Source: Jimgerdemannia flammicorona
Lineage: Eukaryota > Mucoromycota > Endogonomycetes > Endogonales > Endogonaceae
DNA: 10,176 nucleotides
NCBI GenBank assembly: GCA_003990745.1
Contig: RBNI01007573.1
Span: 1-10,176 of the forward strand
Direction of reading: 5' to 3'
Part shown: positions 1 through 8,294 of the stretch, piece by piece
Numbering within the stretch: position 1 is the stretch's first letter
Layout: every line of letters begins with the position of its first letter
Translations under genes and position numbers: made by a program
Notes under the pieces: model-generated
What the model was told of the DNA's origin: nothing
The model's database searches: none
What the model saw: the letters and a program-made list of their open reading frames with translations, nothing else

Positions 1-712
1 CTGTTCTGATCACACAATGTCCCACACGTTCCCGACAATGCAGCCATTACTCTACCCTGCTCTTCAGCGGCGCCAAAGACCTGCCCAATTTTGAGGCGCT
101 GCGGTGCCGGTGACGACCATCCTGCACGAGAAAGGGTTGAAGGGGGGGGGCGGCAGTGAAGGGGGTCGAGACGATGAAATTCGCGTTGTAGGTGGGTGAC
201 CCGGTTTTGGGGGGTTTGGTTTGCGGTTAGTTTGATCGGGGCAACATATGTGTTTGGGGTACGGTGTCCTGGGGGTTTGTCCCCGGAAGTTAATTGTTCT
301 CGTATTCCACGCAGCCACACTACATCCATCAATCTCCAACACCATCTAAAAGATCCGTGCCAACCGCTCCGTCAGCACAATTCTCTCCAAGCAGCTCGAC
401 AGAACCGACGCCGCCAACTACACAGGCGCTTTCGACCTCAAACCCAGTCCTCGTCCGCAACATTCCGTTCGGCATTTCTTCGTCGCCCTTTGACGCTTGC
501 GACACGATTCCTCTTCCATCTCTGTCTATCACCTCGCCGCCAGTGTCGAGGTGCAATTGGGATTCAACTGGCAGCACATGAGCAGGTGATAATGTATCGG
601 TTGTTCTAACTGGGTGGAGCCGCATGGGTGAATCTCCCCATTTTCGTTCATCACGTTTGTTAACCTCTCCACATTAATCGGATTATGCGCAAGGTCTTCG
701 TAAAATACATAA
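1..712. other. No supported gene; G-rich left end
   Basis: I find no convincing gene here. Several frames are open for 90-140 codons on both strands between about 190 and 625, but they overlap, lack a well-placed ATG, and none has recognisable motifs. The G-rich stretch at 134-165 (GGG, then nine G, then GG, then five G) could form a G-quadruplex on the plus strand. A possible intron would run from the GT at 586 to the AG at 741-742, joining an upstream open frame to the exon-like fragment at 713-874. That is inference only. Confidence 0.3.
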
Positions 713-874
713 CTTCCTGTCCCATTGCGCCTTCTCCTGCAGTACGGTGATGCTTTCCGCTACAAACTCCTTCCAATCGATAACTCCGCGATGGGCGTAT
801 CTGAATTGGCATCACCGCAGATTGACAATGGATGGAATGGAGGCAATCTCACGGTTGCGGTTAACAGATTCTGA
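713..874 (+). other. Exon-like open fragment, unrecognised
   Basis: This short open frame begins after an in-frame TAA and ends at TGA 872-874. From 743 on it reads QYGDAFRYKLLPIDNSAMGV and continues for about 25 more residues with a composition typical of real protein (for example IDNGWNGGNLTV). A plausible 3' splice site (ttctcctgcag) ends at 742, so it could be a last exon whose upstream part lies in 300-585. I recognise no family. It may be the remnant of a decayed gene or a chance frame. There is no in-frame ATG before 789. Confidence 0.2.
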
Positions 875-1740
875 ATGACGTCTTTTCTTCTAATCTGTTA
901 ATGAGATGCGGGTTCGTTGCCTAGACGGAAGAGTGGGATATCCATAGTTGCTCTTATTTTTCTGGAGATGAATTTGGGACGGGGTGATCTGCTAGCAGCT
1001 TTGTTGCACAAACTGGAATAAGCCATGGTATATGAATACAAACTATACTGGGAGGGCTGACGTTTCATAGATTATCTGGATCAGACTTTGACGATTATGC
1101 CTCATACACATTCATACACCAATTGACAAAACGCAGGGTGCATTAATTGACGGGAGCATGTGCTACAGGATCTAGCAACGAACAAGGGCCGAAGCAATCC
1201 AAGCCATCCATTGGTACTTGGCTGACTTTAGCCGCTCAATGGAAAGAGGCTAATCGTCGCTCAGGGGATAATTTTTCTGTCTCATTACCATATGCAAGCA
1301 TAATTTCATATGAAATGTGTACAACTATGCTTGGTGTGACAGTGCGGACGAAATCCTGTCACAAGATTTCGATGACGTACCCGGCGACACTCCAAAACAG
1401 CCTGCGCCCCTATTCAAACGGACATCATCGACAGATTTAAATGTCCGCACAACACCAGTCGATCGTAATCTTGGCATGGTGTATACATCTTGTTGGATCG
1501 CAATTACAGGGCTGGACACGATAACTAGTTTCGTTGTGAGGAGATTTATTGTCTCGAATCGTGTAACAACTGAGCCACGTTCTCTGAAAATTTATTCCCA
1601 CCCTCAATATCCAGGTTAAAGCTCCTGTTTAACCGTGACATGGTTGTCTGGAAGTCAACAGACTTTAATAATTTACATAGAATGGAAGATAATCATATTC
1701 CTTAGTTCTCAGCTATGTGCAGGCCAATTTTCATGATATT
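875..1740. other. Gene-poor stretch with weak overlapping frames
   Basis: Two plus-strand frames overlap here, at 1147-1440 and 1317-1619. Neither starts with ATG (TTG and GTG would be needed). The second contains a stretch that looks protein-like (SADEILSQDFDDVPGDTPKQ), but no family is recognisable and codon use gives no clear support. They could be traces of a decayed gene. I see no tRNA, LTR or other structured feature. Confidence 0.25.
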
Positions 1741-1767
1741 TATTTGATTTTTTATATCCAGTTTGTT

Positions 1768-1858
1768 ATAATTATACAATTCAATAAAAAGAATATAAAA
1801 CCTTGGATTTTTTTTTTTTTTTTTTTTTTTTATTATATTTTTTGAATTGAATAATTTT
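1768..1858. repeat. T24 tract between AT-rich inverted arms
   Basis: An uninterrupted run of 24 T lies at 1808-1831. The left arm (about 1768-1800, containing ACAATTCAATAAAAAGAATA) and the right arm (about 1832-1858, containing ATATTTTTTGAATTGAATAA) are imperfectly complementary over about 30 bases, so the locus could fold into a long AT hairpin. Two readings are possible. It may be a small palindromic or MITE-like element, or the minus-strand poly(A) tail of a retroposed sequence lying to the right. I found no clear target-site duplication, so neither is proven. Confidence 0.45.
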
Positions 1859-2260
1859 ACAGTCAATCTTATATTTGAAACTCTTGTAGGCTAATATGTC
1901 CGCAAACTACATGGAAACGGGAGGTAAAAAAAACGACTCATTGGACCAGTGGAATTAGACACATGATGTAATGAAACGATTCCAAATTTGGCGAGGCCGC
2001 TGCGAGAAGACATGCTCTCACTCAATTTAAGGTATTCTCGGATTTTCCTCTACCTCTTGGCGCCCTTATCTGACCTATGAAAAATAATCAGTCACAGTCA
2101 GTCCTCGTGTTCTTTTCCCTGGCAGTAACAAACAGCTGGACCATTACCACTAAGGAAAAAAGGAACACCCTCTATGGTGCTTTTTGAATCTGCTGAATTT
2201 GAGGCTTGAGAAGAATATTTTAATACGCATCAGGGGTATCACAGCCTTCAAATCCCCGAA
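1859..2260. other. Upstream intergenic DNA, no gene seen
   Basis: This stretch lies between the T-tract and the promoter of the gene at 2343. I found no coding frame with support, no RNA gene and no repeat. It probably contains the upstream control region of that gene, but I cannot name any binding site. Confidence 0.4.
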
Positions 2261-2263
2261 ATG

Positions 2264-2270
2264 TATAAAT
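2264..2270 (+). promoter_or_regulatory. TATA box of the gene at 2343
   Basis: TATAAAT lies 79 bases before the ATG. It is followed by a pyrimidine-rich leader (ctcggcctcgtctcaattcc) and then a CA-rich stretch up to the start codon. This order of TATA, CT-rich tract and ATG is common in filamentous-fungus promoters and supports the downstream start. Confidence 0.55.
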
Positions 2271-2342
2271 CATCTCGGCCTCGTCTCAATTCCATTCATT
2301 ATACCTTTCCAGAACGCCCATCATTCATTCAGCAAATCCAAC

Positions 2343-2864
2343 ATGGGCAACATATTCTCTCGTAGGCATGCCTCCAAACCTCGGTCTCGCCGCATATCGC
2401 CTGCAAACAAGGTGTCCCGTCTTAGCCCTATAATGGAGTTATATGGCACGATCATAGCGCGCTTCATCCAGATAACCTACGATCAGGTTCTGGTGATGAA
2501 CCCAACATGCTCCGGCAAATTCGTGGAGATTGATTTGCGGTTCCCAATCTCAGATCCGATGAAACTGGTGGCGGTAACGACAAGCGGCACAGCAGATAGT
2601 AACAACCGAAAGGAGATGTGGAAGAAGCTCAGATCCGTGGAGCGCAGCGCCTGTGACCGCGCGGACTGGTCAATCTTCTGGGACTTCGTTGAGGAACGCT
2701 TTGCCCAGGTGGGGGTCAACATGGAACGATTCAATTTGGAACTAGTGGCAACGGTGAATAGAGGCCGGTTCAGTGTGACCGACGTCATTACAAAGGTGAA
2801 TCCCCCGGCGTACCCCGACATGCGCTTGATTCGGTTTCAGCTCCAGTATCACGATTTCGAATAG
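2343..2864 (+). CDS. Hypothetical 173-aa protein with N-myristoylation-type start
   Basis: This is the only convincing intact gene. The frame is open further upstream, but the ATG at 2343 has a good context (A at -3, G at +4) and lies behind a TATA box and a CT-rich leader. The N-terminus MGNIFSRR fits the N-myristoylation pattern, with Gly2 and Ser6. A strongly basic stretch follows up to about residue 25 (KPRSRR), so membrane attachment by lipid plus charge is a reasonable inference. Residues 35-173 look like one compact domain of mixed hydrophobic strands and a helix around WKKLRSVERSACDRADWSIFWDFVEERF, ending in RFQLQYHDFE. There is no signal peptide, transmembrane segment or intron. G/C is common at third codon positions, unlike the retroelement on the right. 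I do not recognise the family. It could be a lineage-specific fungal protein or a captured gene. Confidence 0.75.
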   Translation: MGNIFSRRHASKPRSRRISPANKVSRLSPIMELYGTIIARFIQITYDQVLVMNPTCSGKFVEIDLRFPISDPMKLVAVTTSGTADSNNRKEMWKKLRSVERSACDRADWSIFWDFVEERFAQVGVNMERFNLELVATVNRGRFSVTDVITKVNPPAYPDMRLIRFQLQYHDFE

Positions 2865-3228
2865 ATATTTTGTTTGGGACCATACGAACCATCCGCCAAT
2901 TTGACAATAATGCGACTCATTGTAAAGTACAAACAGCGTCACGAACAATTCGCAATACCTTAGAGATCTATAATTATATCTATACCGTTCGGCCTTCCCG
3001 AACTAAATCCAGAATTCTCTATGTCTCTCTGGCGCTCGCACAGGAAGCGCCATATGTTAAAAATATGTAACACCTGAAATGTATTTCCAAATGATTTTAA
3101 TTACGATATGCTTATGGTAAATAATAAACTACGCAACTCTCTTGGTATAACGTGATCAAGAACTCTTGGTCGAGTTCATTGCGTGTACTGACTGGATCCG
3201 TTGATATGCTGTATCTTAAACTTTGCTG
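2865..3228. other. 3' flank of the gene, nothing further seen
   Basis: Apart from a possible poly(A) signal at 3123 there is no feature I can support. Short open frames in this stretch are chance frames: they lack start context and motifs. Confidence 0.4.
3123..3128 (+). terminator. Possible poly(A) signal
   Basis: AATAAA occurs about 260 bases after the stop codon of the myristoylation-motif gene. The distance is long but possible for a fungal 3' UTR. The motif is common in AT-rich DNA, so support is weak. Confidence 0.25.
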
Positions 3229-3543
3229 TTACCTACATCTGAATTCTTGCGGGGTTACCCATGATTTGTCACGGTTATTATTTTGTTGATGACGAAAGTC
3301 ACAGAGATCTATGAGATTCAAGCTGTTAGCCGCGGCCAGGAAGGTTGAGCTTGTTGAGTTGTATACGCGTTCTTCTGCCTTCGCTGAGTTGAACCTTGTT
3401 TGATTTGATTGCCCTAACCGAATTTCATTGCATTCTGTAGCTAAGTGACCTTTTTCTATCGATTTCAGGTTGCCAAAGAGGTTCGATGGGACGTTCGGAC
3501 GACAATAGAAGGGAGTGTTTTTATTACGGAGAGGCAATCGCAT
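3229..3543 (-). CDS. Weak hypothetical frame, 104 aa
   Basis: The frame is open on the minus strand from 3675 down to the stop at 3229, about 149 codons. Its first ATG is at 3543 (MRLPLRNKN...), leaving 104 codons. The part before the ATG (VSGFADRLAESQKYKRATS) looks as protein-like as the part after it, so a spliced start upstream is possible. I see no domain, signal peptide or promoter. An open frame of this length can occur by chance in DNA of this composition, and a 63-codon frame runs on the other strand over 3515-3706. I list it as a candidate only. Confidence 0.18.
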   Translation of the reverse strand: MRLPLRNKNTPFYCRPNVPSNLFGNLKSIEKGHLATECNEIRLGQSNQTRFNSAKAEERVYNSTSSTFLAAANSLNLIDLCDFRHQQNNNRDKSWVTPQEFRCR

Positions 3544-3603
3544 TCTTGATCCAAGATCGTCGGCAATAACGATAGCGAGGGAAGTAGCTCGTTTATATTT
3601 CTG

Positions 3604-3668
3604 CGATTCGGCCAACCTATCCGCAAAACCCGATACCCAGCGCGGCGATACCCGCGTTGGCCGAGTCG
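3604..3668. repeat. GC-rich nested inverted repeat
   Basis: CGATTCGGCCAAC at 3604-3616 is the reverse complement of GTTGGCCGAGTCG at 3656-3668, with one mismatch in 13. Between them sits a second hairpin: CCAGCGCGG (3637-3645) pairs with CCGCGTTGG (3652-3660) around a 6-base loop. The two hairpins share bases, so only one can form at a time. Its role is unknown. It lacks the conserved boxes of a tRNA. Confidence 0.4.
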
Positions 3669-3706
3669 GGCCTGGTTACGGAGCACTAAATGCACATGAT
3701 ACATAA

Positions 3707-4450
3707 GACAACTAGCAAAATAAGCGTATTAATCCGCTAAGATCTTTCTACATGATTGGTGGCATATTAACCCCTTTTCCACGTCGTTTTAAAAGTTTAC
3801 TATCCCTTCGCAGTTGCAAGATTACAGTTGTTATCATCCCTGCAGGTTCCAAGGACAAGATATTTTATGCCGTCGATGGTGGGGTAGGCTTAGTGTCATT
3901 TTCATTCCAATAGTCTGTTTGTAAGAAAATACCACAAGCTTAAAGGATCAAAATAATTCAAACGCGCGAATTCCTCGACCAAAGGATCTGGAGGGATCCT
4001 GACCTAAAACTATTAGCCACCTGCCAAGGAAAAACCGCAGAGCTACGATTATCAGCTGAGCGTCTGACGTCCACAAATCGTGAATGGATTATTTGAAATT
4101 GGGTTCGGAGTTTGATCTAAAGGTCGGGATCGGGCCCATTCGGAGCTCCACTCCGTAAATTCCATGTAGACTGTACAGCACATGTTCTCGTTACGTTTTT
4201 CGGTGCGAATGTATACAAAGGTTAACACCGTGTCACTTTCAGGCGCTGAACGGTGCATCTGAGGACTCCGAATAAATGAGCTAATTTTGCGCGTGCGAGG
4301 GATACTGCCGTCACTATTAAGTGCCAGTTTGTGTCGAAAAATCCCTCATATAACAGATATCCGTGATGTATTACATTATCATTTAATTATGAACTACATC
4401 TCATGTAATTGTATTCAATTATGCTATTCGTATGGATAACCGATCGATAT
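3707..4450. other. Non-coding or unrecognised stretch
   Basis: Only one short ATG frame is present (minus strand, 4258 to 4052, 68 codons), with no recognisable motif. The rest is stop-rich in all frames. I found no RNA gene, LTR or tandem repeat. Confidence 0.35.
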
Positions 4451-4498
4451 AATCAACTCTCGGGCTTCGATGTCTAATGTTGTTAACCACCTTCACGC

Positions 4499-4621
4499 TC
4501 AATTACGTGACGCGGTCACTCTCGAAATAAACTTCGGTCTGGGAGTGGGCGCGGTGTCGTGTGTATCGCCATTATCCCGTTTCTTGGCAGCAGCACGCTT
4601 CTTTCCTCTTTTGGTAATCAT
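4499..4621 (-). CDS. Very short basic ORF, 40 aa
   Basis: An ATG at 4621 with a purine at -3 opens a 40-codon frame starting MITKRGKKRAAAKKR, then an acidic/threonine-rich part, then PTPRPKFISRV, ending at TGA 4499-4501. The Lys/Arg cluster resembles a nuclear-localisation or nucleic-acid-binding tail. It could be a first exon (the frame ends near a possible GT donor), a decayed gene start, or chance. A 75-codon frame without a good start context overlaps it on the plus strand (4470-4697). Confidence 0.18.
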   Translation of the reverse strand: MITKRGKKRAAAKKRDNGDTHDTAPTPRPKFISRVTASRN

Positions 4622-4980
4622 TTCCTCTGGGTGCCGGCCATCGGACAATGAATTTAGTCAAAGTTGTGGACACCGAAATATTGGGACTGGCCGCTAAGGA
4701 TTAAATGCGTATCACCCAACGAGAGTGTACTGGATAAGGGCCGACCGGACGAGTTTGCTATCCGTATGGAGAAACCGCCCTTGCGATATCGACATCAAAA
4801 TAAAAAACCCAAAAAAACACCACGTTTGTTTGTACTTTGTGGAATGTCATCCAAGTTTACTGGGCAAATTAACCTGGGAGGCAAATATACTTAATTAGCG
4901 TACAATGGAAATGGTTCCCGAACCAATAAATCCCGGCGCACGCGTTTGAAAAGGCGGCGACAATTTCATAATTCGCCTAG

Positions 4981-5232
4981 GCACATGGACATGAAGAGTG
5001 TGATTCGTTCGTTATGAGTTTGCGGGACCTTTATACAATTCGTCCGTGGTTCGTTCAACAACAAGGTCAATCCTCTTTCGGCTAGCCTTCCAACAATATG
5101 CAAATTTACCAAATCCACGGAGACATCCAATGCCGAGGTTATGTTGACGAATATGAATATTTAAATGTTCTCGGTGTGTTTCTTGATTTGGCCAGTGCAT
5201 TTGGCCAGGGCACAGTTCCGATTACCTTTTAA
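4981..5232 (+). pseudogene. Possible relic of a non-LTR reverse transcriptase
   Basis: The frame runs from just after TAG 4978-4980 to TAA 5230-5232 with one internal TAG at 5083-5085. After it comes MQIYQIHGDI at 5098 and, further on, GVFLDLASAF at 5173-5202. The spacing QI...I...EY...VFLDLxxAF matches the run into the first palm motif (motif A) of LINE-type reverse transcriptases, where a hydrophobic-D-hydrophobic core is followed by AF and usually Asp. Here Gly follows AF. The internal TAG could derive from CAG by a C-to-T change. No further RT motif is readable downstream, so this would be a small fragment. A chance resemblance is quite possible. Confidence 0.25.
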
Positions 5233-5870
5233 ATATGCTTATATATTAACTTTAACGGAAGCTATTACATGCACGGCTCTTCTTGCCGTGTGTTTCCCAA
5301 AGCTTCGGCTACTTAATTAAATGGCAAGTCACAAGCGTTTCGTTGTACTGCGTTGTTCCCCCCCTCAGATTACACTCTGCTAATTACTATTCCTGGGTAT
5401 CAGCCACGTGCAATTTTCGGCCGCAGTCTCCGATCCAGCTCTATGTGGTCTAGTTCACATTATCTCCGTGTCCTTTACAAAATACCCCTCTTGTTTGTTT
5501 ATCGGTCCACTAGACGCCGTCACCCCGTGCGCCTTGCTACCCATATTTAGGCCCTCCACGTAATGGAACCTGATTCGCCAGTTCAAGAAACCAGGTTCAG
5601 AGGTGATCCATCATCCTTGACTTGTTGGTGCTATCCACTTGGATTCCCACGTGTTCGCATTATCGTTGAGTTAGGGGGGGTGGGAGGGGGGAGTTCCACC
5701 AGACCAGTAATTTTCTTAAAGAGTTATACAGTTGATGTTGGATTCAATTATTCATCAAAGGCCCTATGGAGAGATCTGGCGGAATACCATATTGATGCAA
5801 AATGAGGTGCATTAGCTTGTAGAACTAGTCATGGATTAGATGGATCAAATGAATATTTTTAAAAGCACAT
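5233..5870. other. Gene-poor stretch with a G-quadruplex-type run
   Basis: A frame at 5563-5805 (ATG start, 80 codons, MEPDSPVQETRF...) is open but has no recognisable domain and is interrupted in composition by a G-rich run at 5674-5691: seven G, T, three G, A, six G. That run satisfies the usual pattern for a G-quadruplex. I see no other supported feature. Confidence 0.3.
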
Positions 5871-5875
5871 GGTTC
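5871..5875. repeat. Target-site duplication, left copy (GGTTC)
   Basis: GGTTC directly abuts the TG end of the LTR-like element and is repeated exactly at 6028-6032 next to its CA end. Five-base duplications are typical for Ty1/copia and Ty3/gypsy integrases. Confidence 0.7.
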
Positions 5876-6027
5876 TGTTGGGATATGCATAAGCAACCCA
5901 AAATCTATTATTCTATGTTACCCATTTGTGGCTTGTACAAAATGCTTCCGCCATAAACAATCAACACGCGCAAAAGCGCATTATTTATCCTATGAATAAA
6001 GTGCCGCTCTGCTTTACGATCTCAACA
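5876..6027. mobile_element. Solo LTR or LTR-like element, 152 bp
   Basis: The element starts TGTTGGGAT and ends ATCTCAACA. These ends are inverted repeats with 8 of 9 bases matching, and they carry the canonical TG...CA termini. A perfect 5-bp direct repeat flanks it. No internal region follows on either side, as expected for a solo LTR left after recombination between two LTRs. An AATAAA motif at 5995-6000 would suit a poly(A) signal if the LTR points to the plus strand, but the orientation is not settled. It keeps several CpG sites, unlike the neighbouring retroelement, so it escaped the mutation process or inserted later. The TGTTGG start is frequent in copia-type LTRs. A small MITE with TG/CA ends is the alternative. 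Confidence 0.7.
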
Positions 6028-6032
6028 GGTTC
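6028..6032. repeat. Target-site duplication, right copy (GGTTC)
   Basis: This is an exact copy of 5871-5875, directly after the CA end of the LTR-like element. It marks the insertion site, only about 50 bases from the edge of the CpG-free retroelement. Confidence 0.7.
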
Positions 6033-6094
6033 TGTAAAGTCGTGGAGATGGCGAGGACTAGTTCTCTTGCTTTCTCTTCGCTTTGAATGATTTT

Positions 6095-6785
6095 GATCTG
6101 AGGTTTATTCACTATAGATATTGAGGATATTTATATAAGTTTACTAGCTATAAGGTGGCTAAGTAATAACTATGTTTCCTGTAAGTCACAAGTGTTAATC
6201 CTTGATATCTGCTAAATCTTTGATGATCATTACAACTTCCTTCTGAATAGATAATTTGTCTCTAAAACATCCTATTCACTCAAACTCCCAAGCTTTTATA
6301 ATTTGTATCTTCTTATACTATACAATCTATATCATTATGTTCTCTCAATAGTATCTCTTAATGTATCCAAAGTCTTCTGAGACTACTTCTCAGAAATAGA
6401 CTAGAGCTGGTATATTGTCTTTGAACAACTTATTAACTTATTTGGTAATTGTGATCTGAGTATAAGAGAGCTTGATCTAGTCTTCTTTTTTCAGAGTTTA
6501 GTAGTTATTCCAACTTGAAGTATTCTTGAAACTCAGTTCAGTTCTAGTAGGCTTTAAAATATAAGATTCATGATAAGTGTATCTGGACTATACACTTGAT
6601 ACTGTCAAAGAATTCTTCCATAATTAGTAGTTCAGTAGTGCATCATTATCTTTCTATAACTCATTACATAGCACTAGAGATCTTGAGGGCTGCAGTAATA
6701 CTTTGTTGATTAGCCATAATACTTCTTGAGTCAGTTTCAGTAAATAGTAGTAGGGATGATTGTGTCTAAGAGTTTTTATAACCAA
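6095..6785 (-). pseudogene. Degraded C-terminal tail of the gypsy polyprotein
   Basis: Downstream of the GPY/F-like module the minus strand stays CpG-free, but no domain is readable with confidence. Open pieces such as KLSIQKEVVMIIKDLADIKD (about 6255-6195) and FGYIKRYY suggest that protein-coding sequence continued almost to the edge of the block. A chromodomain, frequent at this place in fungal gypsy elements, could have been here, but I cannot recognise one. No polypurine tract directly abutting an LTR was found; a purine-rich run (GCGAAGAGAAAGCAAGAGAAC on the minus strand, about 6081-6061) lies at the very edge. Confidence 0.5.
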
Positions 6786-6789
6786 AAGG

Positions 6790-7622
6790 TGGTTTCTTTT
6801 ATATCTTGTACCAAGTAATGATCCTTCTCACTTAGGCTCCAGCTTTCATAACCATGAAGCTTATACTATATTGTGATATACCAGGATTTTATCTCCTATC
6901 TTGATAATCTCCAGAGACTTGTGAATCTTTTCTGCATTATTCTATTATAGTACCTGTACCTTGATTATATAATCCTTAGCCTTTTTCCTAATTTGGTATA
7001 GTCTCTATATCTCTATATTCATATATTTCCATATTGTATCTTTATTGGACAATAAGGTTTCTTGAGAACTTTCTTCTCCAAACAGTATTTCTTAAGGGGC
7101 AAAATGGGTGCTCTGTGATCAGATATTCTGGGGAGTAGATAATACTAATAGCAGATAGTGATTTCAGTTTTTGTAATTATTACAGATCTTGATAATGATA
7201 TTCTTAAAAGTCTTATTAGTCCTTTCTATTTATCCATTTTCCTGAGAGTGATAAGTTATAGTCTGAATATGCTAGATCTTATACTTCTTATAGAGAACCT
7301 TAAGGAACTAGTTCATCAATTCTATTCCTCTGTCTGTAGTTACTTGTAATGGAATCTTGAATTAGCAGATGAATTCTTTAAAGAAGAAATCAGTAATTGA
7401 CTATATATTGATATCTTTGAGGGGTCCTGCCTCTATCTATTTTATGAAAAGATCTATGATGATAATAATATATCAGTTGCCAGTCAAAGTCAAGGATAGA
7501 GGACCAATTATATCTATTATAATATATACAAAGGGTATTAATTCTATGTATACTGATCCAGGATTTTGATTTTGTTGGTCTTATTTCTATTTCTGACATT
7601 TTTTATAGGTTTTGATAAATTA
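6790..7622 (-). pseudogene. Integrase of the gypsy relic (zinc finger, DDE core, GPY/F)
   Basis: In its active form this enzyme would insert the element's cDNA into the genome. The second half of the HHCC zinc finger is visible as KDIR*FIKTYKKCQK near 7625-7590, with the first Cys changed to Tyr. The core follows: IDIIGPL with the first Asp at 7514-7512; IIIIIDLFIK; FFFKEFIC; VTTDRGIELMN with the second Asp at 7334-7332; then YHSQENG*IERTN with the Glu at 7226-7224. In that last motif a stop stands where the family has Gln. Further on come STHFAP*EILFGEE (near 7100-7060), IGDKILVYHN (6900-6870) and KLEPK*EG (about 6845-6820), the GPY/F-type module, with a one-base shift right after it. Stops and frameshifts break the whole domain. 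Confidence 0.88.
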
Positions 7623-7994
7623 TCTGATATCTTTCTCTATTCTTGACTACTACATTGTTCTTCTTACTTTATCATATATATTTGTTTCTCCTAGATAAAT
7701 AAGGTAGTATACTGATTTCATTACTTACTCTTTCTTATATTTAGATATAACTAGTAGCTTTTCTTTCTTTAGTATTTCTCTATCAGTTTCAAATTATTTC
7801 CATATTCTGTTGATAATTATTTGTATCTATTCTTCCAGATATTGGAACATCTTTCAATATCTCAGATAGGTAATAATTCTGTGGTAAAGTTTCTTATTCT
7901 AGTTGATTTACTAATTAGTAGTCTTTTAGATTATCTATAAGAGGGTATCTGTATTGGTATTAGTTCTTTTGGGACAGTATACAATAGTTACATT

Positions 7995-8290
7995 ATAAGC
8001 TTATAACTTCATAATCTATCTGATATAGATTCCTTTGGATTACCCAGTGGTCAGTAGTTGAGTGATCAGTCTGAATGATGAAGTATCTTCTCATAAGATA
8101 GTAGTGGAACTTCTCTATAGTCCAGATGACTGCAAGATATTTCAACTTATAGAATTTATACTTTTTTTTTAACTTCTCAGATTCCTTAGCTAAGATATGT
8201 AATTATATATTCTACTTTGTCTTTCTTCTGAACCAGGACTACTTCTAGTCCTTATGTACTTATATCTGTCTATAGAATAAATTTCTGAGT
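7995..8290 (-). pseudogene. RNase H of the gypsy relic
   Basis: This domain would degrade the RNA strand of the RNA-DNA hybrid during reverse transcription. It follows the reverse transcriptase connection without a gap. FIL*TDIST carries the first active-site Asp at 8266-8264, followed by GLEVVLVQKKDK. After a frameshift, KLKYLAVIWTIEKFHYYL (from 8145) matches the helix that normally holds the catalytic Glu in E-x-x-x-L-A; here Lys stands in place of Glu. FIIQTDHSTT follows, with the third Asp at 8067-8065. The stop in FIL*TD and the Glu-to-Lys change both fit C-to-T or G-to-A transition. Confidence 0.85.
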
Positions 8291-8294
8291 CCAA

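Noticed and set aside
294..625. Overlapping 95-137 codon frames on both strands near the left end
   Set aside because: They need non-ATG starts, contradict one another and show no family motif; GC-rich DNA without stops gives such frames by chance.
3470..3500. GGTTCGATGGG as a tRNA B box
   Set aside because: The usual NNCC ending is missing, no A box lies at the right distance upstream, and no cloverleaf can be drawn.
3982..4001. AGGATC...GATCCT inverted repeat
   Set aside because: Six-base arms are expected by chance, and nothing nearby gives it a role.
5876..6027. The LTR-like element as the 3' LTR of the neighbouring gypsy copy
   Set aside because: GGTTC duplications flank it on both sides, including the side facing the gypsy block. 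It retains CpG, and no polypurine tract directly abuts it.
7158..7569. Plus-strand open frames of 61-66 codons within the CpG-free block
   Set aside because: They are antisense to recognisable integrase motifs and lie in AT-rich mutated DNA.
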